A stretch of DNA of 5,854 bases, taken from JBFHER01 sp041584055. GTDB taxonomy: Bacteria > Bacteroidota > Bacteroidia > Bacteroidales > UBA5342. The translations under genes and the position numbers were made by a program. The DNA lies in contig JBFHER010000255.1 of assembly GCA_041584055.1 (NCBI GenBank), positions 1 through 5,854 of the forward strand. Reading direction: 5' to 3'. Of the stretch, positions 1 through 5,153 are shown piece after piece. The notes under the pieces are model-generated. The model made no database searches and was not told the origin of the DNA. It saw only the letters and a program-made list of their open reading frames with translations. The stretch's first letter is position 1, and the number at the start of each line of letters is the position of its first letter.

Positions 1-30
1 ACAAAATACCTAATCAATGCAAATGGCTGA

Positions 31-114
31 CTTACCTGAGGTCATATGCGATTGGTACACACGCATTCAATCAATGAACAGCGTTTAAAATAAAAGACTC
101 ACATTGCAGGTAAG
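31..114. repeat. Separated 8-bp inverted repeat in the left flank
   Basis: CTTACCTG at 31-38 and CAGGTAAG at 107-114 are exact reverse complements, 68 bases apart, with the 61-84 hairpin between them. The flanking bases do not extend the match. It could close a larger stem in RNA or be coincidence. Confidence 0.25.
61..95 (+). terminator. Weak hairpin with A/T-rich tail in the left flank
   Basis: ACGC-A-TTCA, loop ATCAA, TGAA-CA-GCGT (61-84) can form two 4-bp helices around a small internal loop, followed by TTTAAAATAAA. It could end a plus-strand gene entering from the left, convergent with the peptidase gene, but no such gene can be recognised in the first bases. Low confidence. Confidence 0.22.
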
Positions 115-177
115 CGTTATTTGATCAGGATATGAAATAGCCTGAAGGTATTATTTGTTATTGTATTTATGGGGCAA

Positions 178-1374
178 CTATAGGTTCAGTTTTTTCTGTA
201 ATTTTTTAGGAATTGCATCTTTATGTACGACGATGTTCATTGTCTTTAGTCTGGCAAAGGCCTCAGACATATACAAATAACCTTTGTATTTATTATCCGT
301 ATCCCAGGAGTTTTTGACTTTGTAGTAAATCACATCGTTCTGATCTTTCAACATTCCGGTAATGTGCATCCCATGGTCATCGGTTGTTTTAAAGTTATCA
401 AACTCCGTTTGTCTTAAGTCTTGAGAAATTACTTTTTCTGATACGGGATGTTTAAAGTCGAATAACTGTTTTTCCTTGTCTTTCAAGCTGAGTGCTTCCC
501 ATTTAGACCGCTCCATTCCTGATAGTTCTGGATTTTCAGCATCCGGCACGATGGCCAGTCCATTCTTAAACGAAAATCCTTTTTCACTCACGTCCCCACC
601 CCAGGCGATGGTATAACCTTCCTTCAAAGCATTGTTAAAAACAGCCATCATCTCATCCAATGGCAGGTTGTATGATTCACGCCACAGCCAGTTGTCCGGA
701 ATTTCAAGGATAAAGGTAGTGTAGAAAGGATGATGGGTATAAGAAGTTAAAGAAACGTAATCAGCAGGATTCAAGGGGGACAGTTTATCCAAAAAATCTG
801 ATGCACTCAATGTTTCACCGTCCATATCAAAGGATTCAGGTGCTTCGCCCAGATATGCATCCAAAAGACCCGATAAACCATGTTTCCAGGCTGTTGAAAG
901 ACTTTTATTTTTATTCGCAATGATGGCATCAACATAGCTTTTTAAAACATGATCCAATTCACCATGTACGTGTTTTTCTTCCCCATAGTTTAAGCCCGGA
1001 TAAGCTTCCTCCGGGAGCAGTCCGTAATTCTCCATCACCCAAAAAGCATCATGAAACGCTCCACCACCTCCAAAATTGGTTTCACCGTGCATCCGTACGT
1101 ATTTATCCGCTTTATATTCATAACATTTGCGCACAATAAACATTTCCGACAGATCCATGGGCTTTTGTCCCAATCGAATGAGTTCAGACTCAAGGAAAGA
1201 TACTGCTGAAAAACTCCAACATGTGCCACTGCGATATTGATTTTTGACTGGTGTTGTTTCCAGATCAATCAAAGATGTAAATACATATGCAGAATCCGTT
1301 ACATGGTTTGAATCCTGAGCCTGTGCAAACAGACTGATGAATGCTATTGTGAATGCAATTAATAATTTTTTCAT
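178..1374 (-). CDS. Exported C1B cysteine peptidase (bleomycin hydrolase / aminopeptidase C-like)
   Basis: 398-residue papain-fold peptidase of the C1B group, whose members usually act as aminopeptidases. Seen: a signal peptide at residues 1-19 with an AQA cleavage site before Q20; the active-site block QYRSGTCWSFSA with oxyanion Gln Q46 and nucleophile C52, six residues apart as in papain; the motif TDDHGMHITG, in which H334 aligns with the catalytic His; and VKNSW with catalytic Asn N355. The TNFGGGGAFHD stretch (99-109) and DNWLW (227-231) are what I recall from Bacteroidota aminopeptidase C homologues. The residue after NSW is Asp (D358), where papain-family enzymes usually have Gly. There is no lipobox and no T9SS sorting domain, so a periplasmic location is inferred. 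The ATG at 1374 is chosen because it gives an intact signal peptide; no Shine-Dalgarno is visible. It is a single gene, 179 bp downstream of the nuclease gene on the same strand. The family call is firm; the substrate is unknown. Confidence 0.93.
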   Translation of the reverse strand: MKKLLIAFTIAFISLFAQAQDSNHVTDSAYVFTSLIDLETTPVKNQYRSGTCWSFSAVSFLESELIRLGQKPMDLSEMFIVRKCYEYKADKYVRMHGETNFGGGGAFHDAFWVMENYGLLPEEAYPGLNYGEEKHVHGELDHVLKSYVDAIIANKNKSLSTAWKHGLSGLLDAYLGEAPESFDMDGETLSASDFLDKLSPLNPADYVSLTSYTHHPFYTTFILEIPDNWLWRESYNLPLDEMMAVFNNALKEGYTIAWGGDVSEKGFSFKNGLAIVPDAENPELSGMERSKWEALSLKDKEKQLFDFKHPVSEKVISQDLRQTEFDNFKTTDDHGMHITGMLKDQNDVIYYKVKNSWDTDNKYKGYLYMSEAFARLKTMNIVVHKDAIPKKLQKKLNL

Positions 1375-1410
1375 GGATTATATTTTAAACTTTAAGATTG
1401 ACAAAAATTG

Positions 1411-1418
1411 CAAAAATA
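1411..1418 (-). promoter_or_regulatory. Candidate -7 promoter element for the C1B peptidase gene
   Basis: The minus strand reads TATTTTTG, matching TAnnTTTG, 36 bases before the ATG at 1374. The nearest upstream TTTG (1448-1445) is 26 bases away, longer than the usual 17-20 or so, and the region is AT-rich, so a chance match is possible. Confidence 0.3.
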
Positions 1419-1470
1419 ATTATAGTATTCAATGTTATTTGTCACAAAAGATAAAATGTGCAGTGGTTGG

Positions 1471-1498
1471 TAGTCAAAAAACGCATGTTCTTTGTCTA
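1471..1498 (-). terminator. Imperfect hairpin downstream of the nuclease gene, possible terminator
   Basis: On the minus strand, TAG-A-CAAAGAAC, loop ATGC, GTTTTTTG-A-CTA form a stem of eight continuous pairs (one G-U) and three outer pairs beyond an A-A mismatch. It begins 55 bases after the nuclease stop. No separate T tract follows; the six T are inside the 3' arm. It may end or stabilise the nuclease transcript. On the plus strand the G-U pair becomes an A-C mismatch, so the minus-strand RNA folds better. Confidence 0.4.
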
Positions 1499-1553
1499 AT
1501 ATCCCCTTCTTTCGCCTCCGGATCTTAAATTTTAAATTGTTTGTTTTGTGCAG

Positions 1554-3110
1554 TTAGGGTTTTACAAATCTTGAAGCGTACTGCCAGTTCTCTCCGGAAA
1601 ACATGATAAGGTATATCCCTTGATTAAGTTCGCTAAGGTCTAAGGTGAGTGCAGAATTTCCATGACTCAATTTATTCAATTGTCTTTTTCCGGAAGCATC
1701 CACAATACGAATGTTAACTGGCTCATCTGTGGGCAGATGTTGAATGAATAAGTGATTGTTAGCGGGATTTGGTCCTACCACTATTTGATCGTTTGCCACA
1801 TTCGCGTCTATTCGATGGTTTTGTGTTGCTGTCTGTGCTAATTGCTGAAGATCAATTCTAACACCAACCGGACGGTGATCAGATATGTATCGATCATAGC
1901 TTTCCCAGCTTAAGATGCTATCAATTTTGATTATTTCTGCAACTGATGCGTTAAAAAGCTCATTTGTGATTAGAATGTGATCCAGGTCCGAAGGCCAGCC
2001 TGGGTAGGACCAATTAAGCTGATTTCCAAAACTTATGTACTTGTCTGCAAATTTGTAATGGGAATCATCATTGATGAAGCTCTGAAAAACATTATTTTCA
2101 ATAGCATCTTCCAATACATCGTTAAAATCGCCTACAACAATGACTGATTCATCGCTCCAATGTGTGTCGATGTGCGCTTTAAGCTTTTGCATCGCACTTT
2201 GGCGTCTGTTTTCTTCATCGTAGGAATTTTCAGACTCTAGAATGCCATCGCCGCAGCACTTTAAATGGTTATTAACGATGATGTAATCTTGTTTTTGGTA
2301 GGTAAATTCAACAACTAAAGGTTCACGTGGGAAACTTGTGTTATCATCTGAAAATAATTGATAAGCTGATGAAACGGTGATGGAATCAGATTTGTATAAG
2401 AAACACAATGGCGCATACTCATATTCTCCAATTATCGCTTTATATCCATCCATTTGGGCAATCATTTGTTTAAAACCTGAAGTATCATCAATCTCTTGCA
2501 ATGCATAAAAATCTGCATCTAAGGAAATAAGCCATTCTTTGACAAGTGCTACTGAGGCACTTCCACTTTTTGGAAAGTGTTCAATGTTCCAGGTGACGAT
2601 ATCTAAGGTTGAATCTGTTCCAAACCGCAGCTGACCTCCACTTCCTGATGGAATCTCAGTATCAATGGATGCAAATGTAAGTGGGGCAATATTGATGCAC
2701 TTGAAAAGCATTTGCCCTGTGTTTACTGATCCGTTATAATATTGATAATTAATGAATACGGTATCGTTTAACTTAGCCGAAGGAAATTTGGCCGGTAAAA
2801 TTAAAGTTGAGAGAGCCTCTTTTATTGCTTCTTCCGAACTAGAAAAAGAGGCATCGAACTTCCCTATGCGAGCATCAAAATTGTTGTAATATGAAGTTGC
2901 CCCGTAAAAGTCCTCAGAAGTTGTCGGATTTGGATGATCATTGTTCCCTTGCTGATTAACATGGTTAATAATTAGCTGATAATCGGCAGTGTCCATTGTA
3001 ATCGAATAGACATTTGTTGCCATAAAACGATTCTCACTTGCAAAAGCAGCGGACGGTATCAGATGGATAGACAGGAAAAATATGCAAATTAAACGTATGG
3101 TGTGTCTCAT
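1554..3110 (-). CDS. Secreted endonuclease/exonuclease/phosphatase-fold protein with T9SS type A sorting domain
   Basis: 518-residue secreted protein in four parts. Residues 1-24 are a signal peptide ending AFA. Residues about 30-140 form a domain without a name I can give (YSITMDTADYQ, FYGATSYYNNFD, FPSAKLNDTVFINYQYYNG); similar modules recur in Bacteroidota surface proteins, from memory. Residues about 168-420 are an EEP (DNase I-like) domain with the expected metal and catalytic motifs: TWNIE (N175), LQE (E206), NNHLK (H282), GDFND (D328, N330), LDHIL (D377) and SDHRP (D411, H412). Residues about 443-518 are a T9SS type A domain (GPNPANN, IRIVDASGK, LNQGIYLI, RFVKP), so export through the type IX system and attachment or release at the outer surface are inferred. 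A nuclease used for extracellular DNA scavenging is the likeliest role, but EEP enzymes also include phosphodiesterases and lipid phosphatases. The vicinal cysteines C285-C286 follow NNHLK. All key residues are present. It appears to have its own promoter at 3196-3224. Confidence 0.93.
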   Translation of the reverse strand: MRHTIRLICIFFLSIHLIPSAAFASENRFMATNVYSITMDTADYQLIINHVNQQGNNDHPNPTTSEDFYGATSYYNNFDARIGKFDASFSSSEEAIKEALSTLILPAKFPSAKLNDTVFINYQYYNGSVNTGQMLFKCINIAPLTFASIDTEIPSGSGGQLRFGTDSTLDIVTWNIEHFPKSGSASVALVKEWLISLDADFYALQEIDDTSGFKQMIAQMDGYKAIIGEYEYAPLCFLYKSDSITVSSAYQLFSDDNTSFPREPLVVEFTYQKQDYIIVNNHLKCCGDGILESENSYDEENRRQSAMQKLKAHIDTHWSDESVIVVGDFNDVLEDAIENNVFQSFINDDSHYKFADKYISFGNQLNWSYPGWPSDLDHILITNELFNASVAEIIKIDSILSWESYDRYISDHRPVGVRIDLQQLAQTATQNHRIDANVANDQIVVGPNPANNHLFIQHLPTDEPVNIRIVDASGKRQLNKLSHGNSALTLDLSELNQGIYLIMFSGENWQYASRFVKP

Positions 3111-3195
3111 GAAAAAAAATATTAGTAATGGGCAATACGAAATTAAAAGCCAAAGATCTACACATAGTTATTTAGCTGTTCATATACACGGCAGG

Positions 3196-3224
3196 CAAAT
3201 ATAATCATTCATTTCAGTCTTAAA
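3196..3224 (-). promoter_or_regulatory. Bacteroidota-type promoter for the T9SS nuclease gene
   Basis: Read on the minus strand, TTTA (3224-3221) is followed after 17 bases by TATATTTG (3203-3196). The second element is an exact match to the Bacteroidota -7 consensus TAnnTTTG, and the first differs from the -33 TTTG by one base. Transcription would start near 3190, giving a leader of about 80 nt before the ATG at 3110. It lies downstream of the hairpin at 3315-3337, consistent with an independent transcription unit. Confidence 0.55.
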
Positions 3225-3314
3225 GATGATTAAAAAATAAGGTAGCTCTCAACGGAAGATTGCTTCATTTTTATGATCAGTTATTTTGCTGCAACGTTGG
3301 TTAAATTTAATTCT

Positions 3315-3337
3315 AAAAAATGATTGCAATATCATCC
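3315..3337 (-). terminator. Terminator-like hairpin after the HAD-nitroreductase operon
   Basis: On the minus strand, ATGAT (3335-3331), a six-base loop ATTGCA and ATCAT (3324-3320) form a 5-bp stem, extendable by two G-U pairs at its base, followed directly by a run of T (3320-3315). It lies about 75 bases past the nitroreductase stop and before the nuclease promoter. The stem is AT-rich and weak, so it is a modest call. Confidence 0.4.
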
Positions 3338-3409
3338 CACAACAACGCAAGGGGGATAAAAGTTTGATAAATGCCGGTAAAATGTCCTTTTCAAATATGA
3401 AGAAATGGA

Positions 3410-4237
3410 TTACAAGCTTATTCGTTTTATCTCCGGGTTATCATTCTGAATGGATCGCGCAAACTTAACAGCCGGTTTCCCAAACAGTTGAACGGTGCCA
3501 ATCTCATGATCGTCCGGAATGCCGATTGTGGCTTTTATTTCCGGAGCGATATCCACAAAAACATACTTTGCAAATCCATCCCACATGGTGCCCAGCCCAT
3601 GGCTGGCAGTAAGCAATTCAAAGTAAGTCGCGGCAATATCACAATCCGTCATGGGTTCAGTTCCATTTTTAGGTGCCGAAGTAATCAGCAGATGAGGAGC
3701 ATCCCGGAAAATGATGTCGATCCCTTTTGCTTCCCATATGGAACTGAAGTTCAACATGTAAGCATAGGATGCAGGCAGGGCATTGCTTTCATTTTTCTGC
3801 TTTATAGCAGTGTATGTAAGCTCTCGGAGCCTGGCCATATCCTGCTTGTTATCCACCACCGTAAACTGCACTGCATTTTCGTTTTTCCCTGTGGGTGCAT
3901 AGGATGCCATTGAAATCAGGTGTTGTATCAAATCTCCGGGAACTTCATCATTCTTATACCTTCGGATGGATCGTCTGATTTGCATCAGGTTTTCCAGTTC
4001 AACCGGTTTTGGGATTGCTGAATTTGTGGAAATGCTGTTTTCCGGATTTTTCCCCCAAATGGAGATGGCTCCTTCGGGACATACGGCCAAACAGTGCTGG
4101 CATTTTAAACAATTGCCTGCCTTGCCGTCCTTAATTTCCGGAAATGCAGTTTTTCCGTCGATAATTAATACCGGACACTCTGTTACACAAATTTTGCACT
4201 GAGTGCATGTATGTTGATCTACTTTAAAATCTATCAT
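3410..4237 (-). CDS. Nitroreductase-family flavoprotein with N-terminal 2x[4Fe-4S] ferredoxin domain
   Basis: 275-residue predicted cytoplasmic redox enzyme. Residues 1-60 are a bacterial-type ferredoxin domain with two complete CxxCxxCxxxCP motifs (C11, C14, C17, C21 and C43, C46, C49, C53), predicted to hold two [4Fe-4S] clusters. Residues about 83-262 are a nitroreductase domain: the FMN phosphate-binding start RRSIRRY (R88, R89, S90, R92), SYAPTGKNENAVQF (112-125), PHLLITSAP (181-189), the C-terminal-half motif ASHGLGTMWDG (211-221), and VQLFGKPA (249-256). Ferredoxin-nitroreductase fusions are known in anaerobes and facultative bacteria, where the clusters are thought to pass electrons to FMN; physiological substrates are mostly unknown. 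No signal peptide. The start ATG lies inside the last codons of the upstream phosphatase gene (14-bp overlap) and has no Shine-Dalgarno, which suggests translational coupling. A terminator-like hairpin lies about 75 bp past the stop. Function beyond the family level is not established. Confidence 0.93.
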   Translation of the reverse strand: MIDFKVDQHTCTQCKICVTECPVLIIDGKTAFPEIKDGKAGNCLKCQHCLAVCPEGAISIWGKNPENSISTNSAIPKPVELENLMQIRRSIRRYKNDEVPGDLIQHLISMASYAPTGKNENAVQFTVVDNKQDMARLRELTYTAIKQKNESNALPASYAYMLNFSSIWEAKGIDIIFRDAPHLLITSAPKNGTEPMTDCDIAATYFELLTASHGLGTMWDGFAKYVFVDIAPEIKATIGIPDDHEIGTVQLFGKPAVKFARSIQNDNPEIKRISL

Positions 4238-4898
4238 CGGAATTCGTCTGAATAATGTGAGTTAACTCAAGTGGATGTGAGATTAAATGGGCTGCCCCGT
4301 TTTGTTGGATTTCTTTCCTTGATTTAAAACCCCATAAAGCCCCTACAGCGCACATCTGCGCATTGTTTGCAGTTTGCATATCCACTCCACTGTCGCCAAT
4401 GAAAATCATATCTGCCGGTTCTAAACCCATGCCTTCGCAAATCCTAAGGGCCGCTCCGGGGTGTGGTTTTTTTTCAGCTTCATTTGTTACACCGATAATG
4501 TATTCAAAATTTACTTTGGGAAACAAGGTGCGAACTATTTGTTTCGTAAAACCATCCGCCTTGTTCGACAATACGGCACACCTGATCCCTTTCGATTCCA
4601 GGGAACTCAATAAATCAAAGATGCCATCGTAGGGTTTGGTTTTATTCATACAGTTCTTTTCATATACCTCAAATAACTGATGCCGGCATTCCGCTTGCAT
4701 TTCATTGGATCTGTTGTTTTCAGGCAAAGTGTCATATACCAACTTTTTAAGTCCATTCCCAATCAAGCGTTTATAAGTTGTGTAGGAGTGAGGCGGAAAA
4801 TGATGATCCAATAGTACCTTGTTAACAGCATCCCCTAAATCTTCGATGGAATCCACAAGTGTTCCGTCCAAATCAAAAATAACACCTTTGTAATTCAT
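4224..4898 (-). CDS. HAD-family hydrolase, phosphoglycolate phosphatase (Gph)-like
   Basis: 224-residue haloacid dehalogenase-superfamily phosphatase, subfamily I with an alpha-helical cap. Motifs in order: FDLDGTLVDS with nucleophile D9 and acid/base D11; cap domain at about 17-90; motif II VLSNK (S111); motif III KKPHP (K144); motif IV IGDSGVDMQTA (D169, D173). This pattern and the length fit Gph-type enzymes, which hydrolyse 2-phosphoglycolate or other small phosphate esters; the substrate cannot be read from sequence. The ATG at 4896-4898 is chosen because GAGG lies five bases before it and the conserved FDLDGT motif then begins at residue 8, as is usual. An in-frame TTG at 4938-4940 would add 14 residues (ending NEDK) that do not look like part of a HAD fold. 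It is the first gene of an operon, its end overlapping the nitroreductase start by 14 bp. A TAGATTTG -7 element lies at 4956-4963. Cytoplasmic. Confidence 0.92.
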   Translation of the reverse strand: MNYKGVIFDLDGTLVDSIEDLGDAVNKVLLDHHFPPHSYTTYKRLIGNGLKKLVYDTLPENNRSNEMQAECRHQLFEVYEKNCMNKTKPYDGIFDLLSSLESKGIRCAVLSNKADGFTKQIVRTLFPKVNFEYIIGVTNEAEKKPHPGAALRICEGMGLEPADMIFIGDSGVDMQTANNAQMCAVGALWGFKSRKEIQQNGAAHLISHPLELTHIIQTNSDDRF

Positions 4899-4909
4899 TT
4901 TATCCTCGT
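4899..4909 (-). promoter_or_regulatory. Shine-Dalgarno-like site deciding the phosphatase start
   Basis: On the minus strand the sequence before the ATG at 4898 reads CGAGGATAAA, placing GAGG five bases from the start codon. None of the other gene starts in this window has a comparable site, so this one favours the ATG over the in-frame TTG at 4940. Confidence 0.55.
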
Positions 4910-4955
4910 TTTTTCTTAAACAAGCCACAAAGCAAACCAAAGGTTTTCAAACAAC

Positions 4956-4963
4956 CAAATCTA
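4956..4963 (-). promoter_or_regulatory. Candidate -7 promoter element for the HAD-nitroreductase operon
   Basis: The minus strand reads TAGATTTG, an exact match to TAnnTTTG, 57 bases before the chosen ATG at 4898. I find no good TTTG -33 partner at the usual distance, so the call rests on the -7 element and its position alone. A start near 4950 would put both the ATG and the alternative TTG inside the transcript. Confidence 0.4.
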
Positions 4964-4986
4964 CTGAGAATGCAACGACGGTCTGT

Positions 4987-5018
4987 TTTGTATCATCTTG
5001 AATGATGTTTTATGTTCG
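4987..5018 (+). promoter_or_regulatory. Candidate promoter for the carbohydrate-binding-domain gene
   Basis: TTTG at 4987-4990 is followed after 20 bases by TATGTTCG at 5011-5018, one mismatch from TAnnTTTG. This would start transcription near 5025 and give a leader of about 130 nt that includes the hairpin at 5021-5036. No better match lies closer to the ATG at 5154. It is a weak call from pattern and spacing only. Confidence 0.3.
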
Positions 5019-5020
5019 TA

Positions 5021-5036
5021 AATGACGGAAGTCATT
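5021..5036 (+). repeat. Perfect 6-bp inverted repeat with GGAA loop in the divergent spacer
   Basis: AATGAC-GGAA-GTCATT. On the plus strand the loop fits the GNRA tetraloop pattern. It sits about 120 bp before the ATG at 5154, next to the candidate start site near 5025, and may be a leader hairpin or a protein-binding palindrome. Confidence 0.45.
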
Positions 5037-5111
5037 GGCTGGTTGGTGCTTAATTATTGCCCGCATTTCTTTTAATCTTCCCTTTTTTTATGCATTTTTG
5101 TTAATTGAACA

Positions 5112-5121
5112 TTGTATACAA
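5112..5121. repeat. 10-bp perfect palindrome upstream of the carbohydrate-binding-domain gene
   Basis: TTGTATACAA is its own reverse complement and lies 32 bases before the ATG at 5154. Its place suits an operator, but a 10-bp AT-rich palindrome can occur by chance and no second copy was seen nearby. Confidence 0.3.
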
Positions 5122-5153
5122 AATGAATCTTAAATTTAATATTTTAAAATCTC

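Noticed and set aside
3..77. Plus-strand frame entering from the left edge, ending at 75-77 (or another ending at 28-30)
   Set aside because: Either could be the tail of a gene outside the window, but 8-24 residues without a recognisable motif cannot be assigned.
17..88. Short plus-strand frame (MQMADLPEVICDWYTRIQ...) of 23 codons
   Set aside because: It is short, has no ribosome site or recognisable motif, and overlaps the 61-84 hairpin; likely chance.
80..89. 10-base match AGCGTTTAAA at 80-89 and 5845-5854
   Set aside because: It is a single short AT-rich match, one copy inside a coding frame; there is no target duplication or element between that would make the ends meaningful.
125..145. 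TCAGG / CCTGA stem as a terminator for the peptidase gene
   Set aside because: It has only five pairs with an 11-base loop and no T run on the minus strand.
1337..1528. 63-codon plus-strand frame over the peptidase start and spacer
   Set aside because: It overlaps the signal-peptide region of the peptidase gene antisense and shows no protein-like features.
3286..3468. 60-codon plus-strand frame in the spacer and over the nitroreductase end
   Set aside because: It has no ribosome site or motif, overlaps a real gene antisense, and includes the terminator-like hairpin.
3488..3913. 141-codon plus-strand open frame opposite the nitroreductase
   Set aside because: It lies entirely antisense to a well-supported gene and its translation shows no domain, only Cys/His/Ser-rich antisense composition.
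4899..4940. TTG-initiated N-terminal extension of the HAD phosphatase
   Set aside because: It would add 14 residues before the conserved start of the HAD fold, while the ATG at 4898 has a GAGG site at good spacing and gives the usual N terminus.
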